Translations under genes and position numbers: made by a program | Shown: piece by piece, positions 54,578 through 64,000 of the stretch | Position numbering within the stretch: the first letter of the stretch is position 1 | Layout of the letters: each line of letters opens with the position of its first letter | Source: Desulfobacter sp. | Lineage (GTDB): Bacteria; Desulfobacterota; Desulfobacteria; Desulfobacterales; Desulfobacteraceae | Length of the DNA stretch: 64,000 nt | Reading direction: 5' to 3' | Assembly: GCA_028768545.1 (NCBI GenBank) | Contig: CP054838.1 | Location: forward strand, 1,915,501 to 1,979,500 | Notes under the pieces: model-generated | Database searches by the model: none | What the model was told of the DNA's origin: nothing | Seen by the model: only the letters and a program-made list of their open reading frames with translations

Positions 54578-55996
54578 ATGGGTTTAAATCCCCAAATGCA
54601 GAAAAAAACCCTGTTTACAAATATTTCAAAATGGATGCACCAGAATCTGTTTTCCTCGCCGGGCAACACCCTTTTAACCCTGGCGGGCCTATGCTTTTTT
54701 GTCTGGGCCATTCCCCCCATTTTTAACTGGGCCATTGTGGATGCAACCTGGCTGGGAGATTCAAGGACCGCCTGTGATGCCAATGCGCAAAGACTGGGTG
54801 CCTGCTGGGTATTTATCAAGGTGAGAATGAATCTTTTTATTTACGGATTCTATCCCCAAACCGAGCAATGGCGGATCAATCTGAGTTCTGTTCTCTTTGC
54901 CGCGGCTGTGCTGCCCCTGCTCATGCCGGCAACCTTTAAATCCCGGATCAGCCAGGTGATTTTGTTTCTGGCGGCCGGGGCCGGGGTTTTGGCCTGGTGG
55001 GGACCTGGTTTTGCCTTATTTGTCCTGGTGTTTTTGTTGGCGCCCCTGGTGTTAGAACGGTTTTCTTTAAGATTTTTGGTGTTCAGATCCGGGATCAAAG
55101 CACCTGTTTCCCGGGGGCTGGCCCTGGCCTGTGCAGGGTTATGGGGTGCGGGCGCCTATGGGATCATGATGATGATCAACGCGGGCCAGGCTGCCATGGC
55201 CGCAGCATGGGCCGCAGGGCTTGTGGCTTTGCCGATGCTGCTCTTTAAACCGCTTCCTGTCCGGACCTGGCAATATACGCTGATGCTTGTGGTCTATCCG
55301 GTCTTTGCCTTTTTCATGTTCACAGGAGAGGTGTTGGGCCTAGCCCACGTGGAAACCCATTTTTGGGGCGGTCTTTACCTCACCCTTGTCATTGCCGTGA
55401 CAGGCCTTGTGGCCTGCCTGCCCATCGGTATTCTCCTGGCCTTAGGAAGGCAGTCCAAGATGCCGGCCATTAAATTTATCTGTGTGTTTTTCATCGAGAT
55501 TGTCCGGGGAGTCCCCCTGGTCAGTGTGCTGTTCATGGCCTCGGTCATGTTTCCGCTTTTTCTGCCGCCGGGCGCTCATTTTGATAAGCTGCTCAGGGCT
55601 TTGATCGGGGTTTCGTTTTTCTATGCCGTTTATATTGCCGAGGTGATCCGCGGGGGGCTCCAGGCCATTCCCAAGGGGCAGTACGAGGCGGCCCAGGCCC
55701 TGGGGTGGGGATACTGGAAAATGATGAGCCTGATCATTATTCCCCAGACCCTGCGTTTGGTGATTCCGGGGCTGGCCAACAATATCCTTTCCCTGTTCAA
55801 GGATACCACCCTTGTGGCCGTGATCGGGCTGCTGGATCTTTTGGGGGTGGCCAAGGCTGCCATGGCCGATGCCCAGTGGCTGGGATTTACCAAAGAGGCC
55901 TACGTGTTTGCCGGACTGGTGTTCTGGATCCTGTGTTTTTCCATTTCCCGGTACAGCAACCATCTGGAAAAAAAATACCACAGCAGTTACCATTAG
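54578..55996 (+). CDS. aapM: AapM-like amino-acid ABC transporter permease
   Basis: 472 residues, 9 bp after aapQ. Extended N-terminal region with WLGDSRTACDANAQRLGACW characteristic of AapM/BztC, about nine membrane helices, and the coupling loop KGQYEAAQALGWGYWKMMSL followed by IIPQTLRLVIPGLANNILSL. Partner of AapQ in the inner membrane. Confidence 0.93.
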   Translation: MGLNPQMQKKTLFTNISKWMHQNLFSSPGNTLLTLAGLCFFVWAIPPIFNWAIVDATWLGDSRTACDANAQRLGACWVFIKVRMNLFIYGFYPQTEQWRINLSSVLFAAAVLPLLMPATFKSRISQVILFLAAGAGVLAWWGPGFALFVLVFLLAPLVLERFSLRFLVFRSGIKAPVSRGLALACAGLWGAGAYGIMMMINAGQAAMAAAWAAGLVALPMLLFKPLPVRTWQYTLMLVVYPVFAFFMFTGEVLGLAHVETHFWGGLYLTLVIAVTGLVACLPIGILLALGRQSKMPAIKFICVFFIEIVRGVPLVSVLFMASVMFPLFLPPGAHFDKLLRALIGVSFFYAVYIAEVIRGGLQAIPKGQYEAAQALGWGYWKMMSLIIIPQTLRLVIPGLANNILSLFKDTTLVAVIGLLDLLGVAKAAMADAQWLGFTKEAYVFAGLVFWILCFSISRYSNHLEKKYHSSYH

Positions 55997-56056
55997 GGTG
56001 TTGGAAAACAGCCTGTAATCAGATATTCATTCATATATATTGGCGAGAAAAAATCC

Positions 56057-56806
56057 ATGAAAGAAAAACTCATTATCAGTGTTTCCAACCTTAACAAATG
56101 GTTTGGGGACTTCGATGTTTTAAAAGATATCGACCTTGTGGTAAAAAAAGGGGAAAAGGTGGTCATCTGCGGGCCCTCCGGCTCAGGGAAAGCCACCTTT
56201 ATCCGGTGCATCAACCGGCTGGAAGAACACCAGAAGGGACAGATCATCGTGGACGGCATCGAGCTGACCAATGATGTCAAGCACATTGACCAGGTGCGGC
56301 GGGAAGTCGGCATGCTCTTCCAGAATTTTAACCTTTTTCCCCATATGACCGTATTGGAAAACCTGACCCTCTCTCCTGTCTGGATACGGAAAATGCCTTT
56401 GAAAGAGGCCCGGGAGCTGGCCTTTAATTATCTTGAACGGGTGAAAATCCCTGAGCTGGCCCAAAAATATCCGAACCAGTGTTCCGGCGGTCAGCAGCAG
56501 CGGATTGCCATTGCAAGGTGCCTGTGCATGAATTCCAAGGTCATGCTCTTTGACGAGCCCACCTCTGCTTTGGATCCTGAAATGATCAAAGAGGTGCTTG
56601 ATGTGATGATTGATCTGGCTGAATCCGGTATGACCATGCTCTGTGTAACCCATGAGATGGGGTTTGCCAGGACCGTTGCCAACACGGTTATTTTTATGGA
56701 CGGGGGTGAAATTGTGGAAAAGGGGAACCCTGAAACCTTTTTCAACCATCTCAAATCCAAACGGACCATTAGTTTTTTAAGCCAGATTATCAGCCATGAG
56801 ATCTAA
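56057..56806 (+). CDS. aapP: AapP-like ABC transporter ATPase with altered Walker A and signature
   Basis: 249 residues. ATPase of the amino-acid importer: Walker A at about residue 39-47 reads GPSGSGKAT instead of GPSGSGKST, so the Mg-coordinating Ser after the Lys is Ala. The signature reads CSGGQQQR with Cys in place of Leu. Q-loop [17 protein letters not shown], Walker [16 protein letters not shown] and H-loop VTHEMGFAR are normal. Loss of the Ser/Thr that ligates magnesium normally cripples ATP hydrolysis, so this importer may be inactive, in line with the frameshifted receptor gene upstream. It overlaps the next gene by 11 bp. Confidence 0.93.
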   Translation: MKEKLIISVSNLNKWFGDFDVLKDIDLVVKKGEKVVICGPSGSGKATFIRCINRLEEHQKGQIIVDGIELTNDVKHIDQVRREVGMLFQNFNLFPHMTVLENLTLSPVWIRKMPLKEARELAFNYLERVKIPELAQKYPNQCSGGQQQRIAIARCLCMNSKVMLFDEPTSALDPEMIKEVLDVMIDLAESGMTMLCVTHEMGFARTVANTVIFMDGGEIVEKGNPETFFNHLKSKRTISFLSQIISHEI

Positions 56807-58175
56807 CCCTTCAGTGTTCGGACTTTCCAGGGATCTTGCCCGGTATGCGGTCTCATTTTCCCTTGACCAGACGCCCTGTGAGGTGATTGATTATGCCCAA
56901 TACCTGATCCTGGACCTTTTAGGCGCAGCCCTGGCTGGGGTTGCCACTCCCGAGGCCAAAGCCGCTCAAAATGCCGTGCGCATGCTGGCTGGTCAAGGAC
57001 CCTGCACCCTCTGGGGAACCCCCCACCATACCACAGCCGGGGGCGCTGCCCTGGCCAATGGAATTTGTGCCCATGCCAGGGAATTGGATGATTTCGGGGG
57101 GGTGGATCACACCGGCGCCGTGGTGATCCCGGCCCTTGGGGCCCTGGCCCAATTTTTGCTGGGCCTGACAGGCAAGGCGTTTCTTGAATCCATGATTATC
57201 GGGTATGAGGTGGGTCGCCGCGTTTTGGATGCCTGCGGGGGATATAGGCCCCACAACCATGAAGACGGGTTTCATTCCACAGGAACCATTGGCAGCTTTG
57301 CCGCTGCGGCTGCCGCGGCCCGGGCCATGAACCTGGATGAGGACCAGACGGTCTGGGCCATGGGCCTTGCCGGCAGTTTTACCGGCGGCACCTGGGCCTT
57401 TGCCCGGGACGGGGCCATGGGCAAACGCTTCCATGCGGGCTGGGCTGCAGAAACCGGGGTTACCGCAGCCGTTCTCGCCTCCCAGGGGTTTACCGGCCCG
57501 GAATTTATATTTGAAGCAGAATGGGGCGGTTTTTTCTCCACCTATGCCAGATCCGCTTCCTGTCCTGAAAAACTGGTTCAAGACCTGGGAACCACCTTTG
57601 CCATCATGAGAACTGGCATCAAACCCTATGCTGCCTGCCGGGATATTCATTCCAGCCTTGATGTGGTCCTCAGGGCCCGTGATAAACACAGACTTTTGCC
57701 GGAAGATATCCAGGAGATTCTGGTTCGAGCCACCCCTGAAACCTTTCAGATGGTGGGGCAGAACCCTTACCCTGAAACCCGGCCCCAGGCACAGCTGAGC
57801 CTTTCTTACAGCCTGGCTGCGGCCATGGTTACAGGCCGCGCCTTTGTTGAAGAATTTGAAGAGGCCATGATTGAAAATTTTGATGTGCAGGAGATGGCCA
57901 GGCGGGTGAGGGTGGTGGAAGATAAGGGCCTGCCCTTTGATTCAGAACCCCATATCCGTATCCTTACCCGGGCCGGCCACACCTTTGCCGGTCATGTGGC
58001 CCAGGCCTCGGGCAGCCACTTGAATCCTCTGGCCCCGGATAAAATTATTGAAAAATTTGACAGCCTGACCCACCCCCTTTTGCCCGGCCATGCGGGCCGG
58101 GCATTGAAGGCGGCTGTATTCTCCATTGACAAGTTGCCAGATGCCGGAAGGCTTTTCAGCCTTCTTGAAATTTAA
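56796..58175 (+). CDS. MmgE/PrpD-family protein
   Basis: 459 residues. Features of the 2-methylcitrate dehydratase/MmgE family: [16 protein letters not shown] near the N-terminus, [20 protein letters not shown] with [46 protein letters not shown], and [20 protein letters not shown]. Substrate is unknown; family members act on cyclic or branched dicarboxylates, and the location after an amino-acid importer gene hints at amino-acid catabolism. 11-bp overlap with aapP suggests coupling. Confidence 0.88.
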   Translation: MRSNPSVFGLSRDLARYAVSFSLDQTPCEVIDYAQYLILDLLGAALAGVATPEAKAAQNAVRMLAGQGPCTLWGTPHHTTAGGAALANGICAHARELDDFGGVDHTGAVVIPALGALAQFLLGLTGKAFLESMIIGYEVGRRVLDACGGYRPHNHEDGFHSTGTIGSFAAAAAAARAMNLDEDQTVWAMGLAGSFTGGTWAFARDGAMGKRFHAGWAAETGVTAAVLASQGFTGPEFIFEAEWGGFFSTYARSASCPEKLVQDLGTTFAIMRTGIKPYAACRDIHSSLDVVLRARDKHRLLPEDIQEILVRATPETFQMVGQNPYPETRPQAQLSLSYSLAAAMVTGRAFVEEFEEAMIENFDVQEMARRVRVVEDKGLPFDSEPHIRILTRAGHTFAGHVAQASGSHLNPLAPDKIIEKFDSLTHPLLPGHAGRALKAAVFSIDKLPDAGRLFSLLEI

Positions 58176-58196
58176 TCTGCCTCAAAAAGAATGGGA

Positions 58197-59513
58197 TCAG
58201 GATAAAAATTTTTCCATAAACCGGTAATCTTCAGTGAATTCGCCTTTAAACAAAATCATGGCCCTTTTAAGCTCAGCCGGCAGATCCAGGCGGTTAAAAT
58301 CCGTGGTATAATCTGCCCGGGCCAGGGCCGGTAAAAAGGGAAACAAGGCACGGGAGAATGTTTCTGAGGCTTCCTTGGGAAATTCACAGGGCAGATTGTC
58401 CACGGCCATAATCACGGGGCCAGGGCCCTGGACCCCGTCTGTGACCCTTCCGGTTTCAGGATCATACACATAGACCGGATTGTCCGGCGGTGTTGCCTTG
58501 GTGGTGCAGGCAATGGATCCTTCTATGTCACAGGTGATGTCCCCAATGACTTTGAGCCTGGGGGATTTGCCTTTTCCATAGGCCTGTTTAAGATACTGTT
58601 TTGTGACCAGTACAGGGTAGGGGGTATCCCAGTAAATGCAATTGACCAGAACGGTGAGGTGGGGCAAAAAGGTTTCAAAGCATCCCGTATACAATTCGGG
58701 CCGGGTAAAATAGGTGTTCAGGTCAAAAGACCGGGACGGGTCCAAAGGACAAAACATATCTTGTTCCCGGAAGACAACCTTGTACAATTTGCAAGGGTCA
58801 AAGGTCTTGGATGCCGTGAGCTGGGCAAGGTCCCCGGGCAAAACAGTTTCCACAGGAAAGTTGTATAAAATTTCCTGGGCCCCGGCAGAGACATTGCCGT
58901 ATCCGGCGAACCCCACCACCAGCGGCCCTGTCATACCGGGTATGCCGTTTTGGACAATTTTTTCTCCGATTTGCTTTAAATGGGTTTTACAGGCCCCAAG
59001 GTCTTCATACTGGTAGGCAGCCTTGATTTCTCCCAAAGGGGTCTGGGGTATGCCTTCATGGATCATCCGCTGGCCTAAGGCTCTCAGGGTATCCACCATT
59101 CCGGCAAGCCCTGCATGGCGGCCGAAAAAAACCAGGCGCCGGCCCTGGTCATCTGCAATGCGCTCATAATCAATGAGCGAACATTTTTTATCCATCAACT
59201 GCCGGAGCATATCCATATTATAGGACTGGCCTTTGACGGTATGGGAAAAAAACATATAGGTTGTATTTTTTACCAGCAGGTCCTTGGGGATCTCTTTGAC
59301 CGCCAGCACCACAGGTGTGGTTTCAAGTTCCCCGGATATTTCGGCCCCGGCCTGTTCAAAGCTCTGATCTGAAAAAATTCGGATGGGCGAGGACTGAACC
59401 TTAAATTTGAGGTTTTCTGATTGGGCCAGTTTTTCAAGGTCTGCGGGAACAACAGGCACACGCCGCTCCCATTTGTTTTTATCTTCTTTGCGTATGCCGA
59501 TTGAATGTGTCAT
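58197..59513 (-). CDS. Lysine-ketoglutarate reductase/saccharopine-dehydrogenase-like protein
   Basis: 438 residues. N-terminal alanine-dehydrogenase/PNT-like domain (IGIRKEDKNKWERRVPVVPA), LIDYERIADDQGRRLVFFGR and HAGLAGMVDTLRALGQR, then GPLVVGFAGYGNVSAGAQEI, a Rossmann-type glycine pattern, and VIGDITCDIEGSIACTTKAT. This is the organisation of the LKR half (lysine + 2-oxoglutarate to saccharopine) of bifunctional LKR/SDH enzymes. In bacteria it may work on lysine catabolism or a related amino acid. It converges on the MmgE/PrpD gene, with 21 bp between stops. Confidence 0.85.
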   Translation of the reverse strand: MTHSIGIRKEDKNKWERRVPVVPADLEKLAQSENLKFKVQSSPIRIFSDQSFEQAGAEISGELETTPVVLAVKEIPKDLLVKNTTYMFFSHTVKGQSYNMDMLRQLMDKKCSLIDYERIADDQGRRLVFFGRHAGLAGMVDTLRALGQRMIHEGIPQTPLGEIKAAYQYEDLGACKTHLKQIGEKIVQNGIPGMTGPLVVGFAGYGNVSAGAQEILYNFPVETVLPGDLAQLTASKTFDPCKLYKVVFREQDMFCPLDPSRSFDLNTYFTRPELYTGCFETFLPHLTVLVNCIYWDTPYPVLVTKQYLKQAYGKGKSPRLKVIGDITCDIEGSIACTTKATPPDNPVYVYDPETGRVTDGVQGPGPVIMAVDNLPCEFPKEASETFSRALFPFLPALARADYTTDFNRLDLPAELKRAMILFKGEFTEDYRFMEKFLS

Positions 59514-59917
59514 TTTGTACTCCTTGCCGTTGGCTTAAAAAAAATACTGCCTGATCAGGCGCCTTTGTTCTCTTTCATCCCAGGCCCTTTTCAGAAGGTT
59601 GAAATTGTCGTTTACACCCCTGCCTTTATTTTTTCAATATTTTTTTATATTATCCCCCAAGGTTGCAAAAAACCGAGCAATTGTGCAGGGGGGATACTGG
59701 GACCCGCCATATTAAATTGGCCGGATGATATGCACACCTTTGCCCGAGAGTATTCCCCTTTAATTCAAAATTAAACGTTTAATTTTTCTGGGATGCCCTG
59801 GCAAAGAATTTAAATTGATTGCCGCGGTACCGCCCTCAGTCTCAAATAGACCCAGCTTTTTTATACGCCCGGATAATGTTCAATGATTTTTTGGCTTCTT
59901 TTTTTTAGAAAGGAAAT
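59514..59917. other. 404-bp intergenic region
   Basis: No gene with family resemblance and no clear terminator. It should hold the LKR/SDH-like promoter. It ends at the target duplication of IS4-like copy 3. Confidence 0.4.
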
Positions 59918-59926
59918 ATAGCAGGC

Positions 59927-61237
59927 CAGTGATGTCCGGTTAGGTTTTTGCTTGCTCAATAATTTTTTGATCTTTGACAATATTGTCCCTGTTTGAACTA
60001 TGAGAGCCCTGCTCCTCGCAGCCAAAAAGGTCATTTAGAATGGCGGTTCGCAGCTGCCGAACTCTTTTGATCGTGACCTTTTCATTAAACTGTTTTTGGC
60101 AATGGATTGCCAGTAACAGGTAAGTGATAAGGCCGCCAAGAATCTGAACCATAAGGCCGTATTCACTGCGGGCAATGAGATGATATACCTTCAGATGTTC
60201 TTTCCACCATTTGAAAAAATCCTCAATGGTCCACCGGAGTTTATAAATTGTTGCTATTTGTTCCGCTGTTAAATCATGCCTGTCAGTTGCCACATAGTAT
60301 TTGACGCCAGCAATTTTATAGCCAACAACCCGAACAGGCCTTTTCGTCTGGTTTTGATTCGGAGTACCAAGTTTAACCAGTGCATCATAAAAAATGTAGC
60401 TGTCGGAAGGGGTCTCGTGGTTATCAATAATTGTTCTTGTTGTCCTGGTTTTTATACGGCAGACAAAATGTTTGCCTTGCTCCTGAAGCAGGTCAAATTC
60501 TTTATGGGATTGATATCCACGATCCATAACACCTGTTTGCCCCTTGGAAAGTATTTTGGGAACAAAAGTGCGTTCAGCGCCGTTGCCTTCAGTCAAAAAG
60601 ATTTTGTTTGGGATTCCGTGATTAATGTCAAATCCGCAATGTACTTTGGCTTTTTTACTTCCTTTTCTGTAGTTCGCCCAGTGCATTGAAAGGACTGCAT
60701 TTATGAGACTACCGTCAATGGAAACCAACTCTCCTAACTCGGCGTGTTCACCCGGATGACACTCAAGAGCCTGTTTATAAAGATCCTCAAAGATAAATTG
60801 CAGTTGTTCGAGTCCCCTGTGATTGATGGCTTCACAGAAACTACTACGGCTGATACCACCGTCTGGCGCAATATTTTCTTTAGCAAAAACATTCTCCTTG
60901 AGATCCTGAATTAAATGTCGGGCAGACTTGTGCTCCTGAAGATGGAAATAAACCAAAGCATTTATCTGGTCTTCGAATGTCATTTTTAAAGGGCGGTCTC
61001 CTCGAGATTGTAATTCCGGTGCTTTTGAAAGTGACTTTATCAGAGGGCACCTGAAATTGTCAAAGTTCAGGGACCGTAGTTGTTTTTTAGGGACTGAGAT
61101 GTGCGTCATTTGAGCTCCTTGAGTTAAATTTTCAAGGCGCACAAAAATTTTTACGCACATTTGTCAACACAAAACAGACTGTTTTTTCAATGATTTTAGA
61201 TGCTTTTTATATGCAACAACCTAACCGGACACTACTG
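59927..61237 (-). mobile_element. IS4-family insertion sequence, copy 3 (1311 bp)
   Basis: Complete, minus orientation, 9-bp target duplication ATAGCAGGC at 59918-59926 and 61238-61246. Inserted in an intergenic region. Confidence 0.96.
59940..61109 (-). CDS. IS4-family transposase, copy 3
   Basis: 389 residues, intact, same start logic and catalytic motifs as copies 1 and 2; its sequence has ILSKG (as copy 1) and ETPSDS (as copy 2). Confidence 0.93.
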   Translation of the reverse strand: MTHISVPKKQLRSLNFDNFRCPLIKSLSKAPELQSRGDRPLKMTFEDQINALVYFHLQEHKSARHLIQDLKENVFAKENIAPDGGISRSSFCEAINHRGLEQLQFIFEDLYKQALECHPGEHAELGELVSIDGSLINAVLSMHWANYRKGSKKAKVHCGFDINHGIPNKIFLTEGNGAERTFVPKILSKGQTGVMDRGYQSHKEFDLLQEQGKHFVCRIKTRTTRTIIDNHETPSDSYIFYDALVKLGTPNQNQTKRPVRVVGYKIAGVKYYVATDRHDLTAEQIATIYKLRWTIEDFFKWWKEHLKVYHLIARSEYGLMVQILGGLITYLLLAIHCQKQFNEKVTIKRVRQLRTAILNDLFGCEEQGSHSSNRDNIVKDQKIIEQAKT

Positions 61238-61417
61238 ATAGCAGGCATAAAATTGACTGTTGCAATTTTTGACAGAGAGTGCTTAATCTTCAATTGAATT
61301 TAAAGGAGTTACGCAAATCGGGATAACATTAAAATTGTCTTGTTATACAGATAGATAATCAATTTTGAATGATACCCAGATCTGCTGATCATCTTGTTAG
61401 CTTTCAAAGGAGTTAGT

Positions 61418-61927
61418 GTGCCGATATTGGGATCCTGTAAGCTATGTGATCAAACTAAAGACCTTCATGTATCCCATGCGGTAGGAGATTCCATATTTAA
61501 AAAACTTTTCCAAAAAAATTCTGGTCAAGCAATTGCTATCCCATCGGGGAAAGATCCAATAAAGTATACACAAGACAGCTGGGCCGAGTATCAACTTTGC
61601 ACAGACTGCGAGCAACTTCTAAATGAAGAATATGAAAAATATTCTCTTGGTATTTTGAGGGGGAAGGGATGTACTGTGTCAACCAATCGTTCAGGAGTGA
61701 CACTTTCAGGCATAAATCAACATAAATTGATGTTGTATTTTTTATCCATTTACTGGCGAGCTACTAATTCAAGTCATCCATCTTATGAGAAAGTTATAAT
61801 TCATCAAAGCGACCAAATTTTTCTAAAAAAAGCCATATTAAATAATGAAAGTATTCCTCCATATAGGTTCACCGTGAGGATGCACCGCCTAACTGATCTA
61901 ACACCTAAAGGAGGATTCTCATTATCC
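61418..61927 (+). pseudogene. Cys-rich orphan interrupted by an IS256-like element
   Basis: GTG start at 61418 with AAAGGAG five bases upstream; 170 codons precede the IS. It has a zinc-finger-like N-terminus (GSCKLCDQTKDLHVSHAVGD, Cys-x2-Cys with a following His) and LCTDCEQLLNEEYEKY, a pattern seen in HNH-like or zinc-binding hypothetical proteins of accessory regions that carry CxLC, SHxxP and CxxCE motifs. Codon use is AT-rich, unlike the core genes. IS256-like copy D cuts it at 61927; beyond the IS the sequence soon enters a further transposase, so the natural C-terminus is not evident. No function is assigned. Confidence 0.55.
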
Positions 61928-63378
61928 GGGAATGTTCAGAATTCTGTGTCACGGTTTCGGTTCCCGGATCTGCCTCAGCGCCAGCGGAAGTAAAAGTCAG
62001 GTCCGAGAATGGGCCTTCAATCAGCCACGTCGGAGGAGTTGACTTTTGCTGGAGTGGAGTTCCTGGAACCATCTTTTCCATCTGTAAATAAATCCCTATC
62101 AAATTCCCAGCTCTTTATCCAGCCGGCCTTCAAAGAAAATTGCCAACTGGGAAATTGTCAGTGACCAATTTTGAATCGGCATTGTCCATTTTTTACTGGC
62201 GTTCTGGATCCCCATGTAAAGCAGCTTTAACAGGCTGTCCTGGTTCGGGAATGATCCCTTTGTTTTGGTCAGTTTTCGAAACTGTCGATGCACAGCCTCA
62301 ATGGTATTTGTGGTGTATATTATCCGTCGAATCTCTTCTGGATATTTAAAGAAATGACTGAGGCGTTCCCAGTTGTTCCGCCAGGATTTTATCACAATCG
62401 GGTATTTGTCATTCCATTTATTTTCCAAGATATCCAGTTCTTCTTCGGCCAGATCCTTATTGACCGCTTTATAAACACGTTTTAGATCTGCCATAAATTC
62501 CTTTTTATTTTTGGAACCAACGTATTTCAATGAATTTCGGATCTGGTGGACTACGCAGAGTTGAACTTCTGTGTCCGGGAATATGGTCTCAATGGCCTCG
62601 GGAAAACCTTTTAGACCATCAACACAGGCAATCAGGATATCTTTTACCCCTCGGTTTGAAAGGTCTGTTAACACCTGCAGCCAGAAGTTCGCACCCTCAT
62701 TCTCGGATATGTACAGCCCAAGAACCTCTTTGCGGCCCTCGATATTCACCCCAAGAATTGTGTAAACGGCTTTGCTGCCGACCTTTCCGTTTTCTCGTAC
62801 TTTATAATGTATGGCATCAAGCCATACGATTGGGTACACATTTTCCAACGGCCTGGCCTGCCATTCTTTGACGGTATGGATGATTTTATCGGTAATGGTG
62901 CTCAGAGTGGCATTTGAAATCTCAAGTCCATAGATTTCCTGTAAATGGGAAGCCATATCATTATAACTCATGCCCAGGCCGTAAAGGGCTATTATCTTTC
63001 TTTCAATTTCATCGCTGAGCGTTGTCTGATGTTTTTTGACGATCTGTGGAGAGAAGGTTCCGGCCCTGTCACGCGGGGTTTTTAGCTCAAATTTACCATC
63101 CAGGGATTTAATGGTCTTTTTGCTTTTTCCATTACGGCGGTTGGCAGAAACTTCCTGCCCGAGATGGGACTCCAACTCTCCTTCAAGAGCAGCTTCAGCA
63201 AGATTTTTGATTAATGATGTAAGGACGCCGCCCTTACCTGTGAAGGGTTTACCTTCCTGGATGCCTTTAAGGGCTTTTTGAAAATCAAATTCGGTGTTTT
63301 CTTCGGTCATGTCAGTTCTCCTTATTTAGCTGAGTATATCAGCTTTCATTCAACTGACACAGAATTTTGAACGCCCTC
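61928..63378 (-). mobile_element. IS256-family insertion sequence, copy D (1451 bp)
   Basis: Complete element with GGGAATGTTCAG at the left and GAACGCCCTC at the right. Target duplication CATTATCC (61920-61927) and CATTTTCC (63379-63386) match at seven of eight bases, suggesting an older insertion than the others or a later substitution. Confidence 0.92.
62099..63310 (-). CDS. IS256-family transposase, copy D
   Basis: 403 residues, intact, DDE motifs as in copy A; identical to the deduced copy A protein except for two N-terminal changes (EAALEGEL, FELKTPRD). Confidence 0.95.
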   Translation of the reverse strand: MTEENTEFDFQKALKGIQEGKPFTGKGGVLTSLIKNLAEAALEGELESHLGQEVSANRRNGKSKKTIKSLDGKFELKTPRDRAGTFSPQIVKKHQTTLSDEIERKIIALYGLGMSYNDMASHLQEIYGLEISNATLSTITDKIIHTVKEWQARPLENVYPIVWLDAIHYKVRENGKVGSKAVYTILGVNIEGRKEVLGLYISENEGANFWLQVLTDLSNRGVKDILIACVDGLKGFPEAIETIFPDTEVQLCVVHQIRNSLKYVGSKNKKEFMADLKRVYKAVNKDLAEEELDILENKWNDKYPIVIKSWRNNWERLSHFFKYPEEIRRIIYTTNTIEAVHRQFRKLTKTKGSFPNQDSLLKLLYMGIQNASKKWTMPIQNWSLTISQLAIFFEGRLDKELGI

Positions 63379-63389
63379 CATTTTCCCGG

Positions 63390-64000
63390 TTATACCGCTG
63401 GCACTGGATTGTGCATGTTTGCCATCTGCTTCAGGCAGTTCCAACGCCCTGCTTTATAAAATGATCGCAGCATAATCATTTTTTCTGCATTCTCCCGATA
63501 CCAAAAGATGCATGGACCTTTAAGACGTAAATTCACGACTCTCCGAATAGAACTTTCAATAGCACCGCTGCCAATAGGTAAGTTCAACGCTTTTACAGTT
63601 GAGAAATTAAGCCTCAGTTCATTGCGCACAAAATAATCCCGTTCCGTCTTAATAGCCTTACTGTTTCTGCCTCTACAAAGTTTCTGGACGGCCTGTACCA
63701 CCTCAATCGCCTTTCCCTTCAGCAGAAGACCTCGCTGCTTCGATACCCAGCGTTTGCGTTCCTTGGATGACCAGGTCTTCCTTAAGCCTACTACTGTACC
63801 CAGATGCTCAACTGCATGGTAGAAATCGAGAAGTTCATACACACGCTCAGGAGCCAAACCCAATGCTTTTAGCAGTCCGGGGATTCGATTCCAAATCCAA
63901 TGTGCCCCATCTGCAACAAACAGTATTTTGTCTGAGTTCTGAATATGAAGGGAGTTCAAATAACCCTTTAACAAGTGGAATACACCATCCGGTCCATTGA
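63390..64000 (-). CDS. Transposase fragment of another IS family (runs off the window)
   Basis: The frame is open at the right edge (GPDGVFHLLKGYLNSLHI) and ends with TAA at 63390. Motifs: ILFVADGAHWIWNRIPGL with a catalytic-type Asp, ELLDFYHAVEHLGTVVG, and LPIGSGAIESSIRRVVNLRL with the Glu, in the style of ISKra4/UPF0236-like DDE transposases. Only the C-terminal 203 residues are seen. Family naming is tentative. The stop lies 12 bp from IS256-like copy D. Confidence 0.7.
   Translation of the reverse strand, partial: NGPDGVFHLLKGYLNSLHIQNSDKILFVADGAHWIWNRIPGLLKALGLAPERVYELLDFYHAVEHLGTVVGLRKTWSSKERKRWVSKQRGLLLKGKAIEVVQAVQKLCRGRNSKAIKTERDYFVRNELRLNFSTVKALNLPIGSGAIESSIRRVVNLRLKGPCIFWYRENAEKMIMLRSFYKAGRWNCLKQMANMHNPVPAV

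Noticed and set aside
59505-59774. 89-codon plus-strand frame after the LKR/SDH-like start
   Set aside because: Overlaps the start of a real gene in antisense and has no recognisable family; treated as noncoding.
1-64000. CRISPR array, tRNA or rRNA genes, prophage or integron
   Set aside because: No regularly spaced repeats, no tRNA cloverleaf or rRNA-like stretch, and no integrase or phage structural gene was seen.

Overview
The window looks like chromosome of a strictly anaerobic, Gram-negative sulfate-reducing bacterium of the Desulfobacterota (Desulfobacteraceae-like). The evidence is two Hdr-type flavin/iron-sulfur clusters, a selenocysteine formate dehydrogenase, MvhD and HdrA homologues, many sigma-54 regulators, an outer-membrane porin and an Aap-type amino-acid transporter. 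The taxon is an inference; no rRNA or tRNA gene was seen.

Layout. 1-7.5 kb: end of an unknown gene, metF, a LysR gene, and an oxidoreductase neighbourhood (ABM-type monooxygenase, SDR, radical SAM, AhpD-like, DUF169) in which the first three genes are broken. 7.6-11.7 kb: exported tandem OsmC-like protein, ferredoxin, FMN/ferredoxin protein with divergent LysR gene, PhnA-like protein. 11.7-22.2 kb: a minus-strand electron-transfer operon (receiver, GAF histidine kinase, receiver, HdrA, MvhD, Fe-S subunit, FdhA) with a sigma-54-type promoter upstream, followed further upstream by an NtrC-type regulator. HdrA, MvhD and FdhA each contain one in-frame UGA at the family's Cys/Sec position with a hairpin just downstream, so I read all three as selenoproteins. 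22.5-35.6 kb: mostly housekeeping genes (ParB-like, kinase-like, SGNH hydrolase, porin, DUF5320/DUF134, methyltransferase, VanZ, ThrS, RNase D, DapF) and one AT-rich orphan. 35.7-46.9 kb: insertion-sequence jungle that destroyed a second hdr cluster (hdrA, mvhD-like, hdrC/B-like); a rhomboid protease survives. 46.9-59.5 kb: a broken FAH-family gene, a ZraP/ZraS/ZraR-like envelope-stress system with a near-perfect sigma-54 promoter, an aapJQMP-type transporter with lesions, MmgE/PrpD and LKR/SDH-like enzymes. 59.9-64 kb: more insertion sequences and an interrupted Cys-rich orphan.

Nine copies of three insertion sequences were delimited to the base: IS4-like (1311 bp, three copies, 9-bp target duplications), IS256-like (1451 bp, four copies, 8-bp duplications, one nested inside another and one without a duplication) and ISL3-like (1366 bp, two copies, 8-bp duplications). 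A tenth transposase, of another family, runs off the right edge.

The theme is contrast: an apparently intact, triple-selenoprotein formate/heterodisulfide-reductase-type operon beside many recently broken genes (IS insertions, in-frame stops, single-base indels, a Walker A substitution). This suggests ongoing genome decay with IS expansion; the single-base indels could instead be sequencing or assembly errors.
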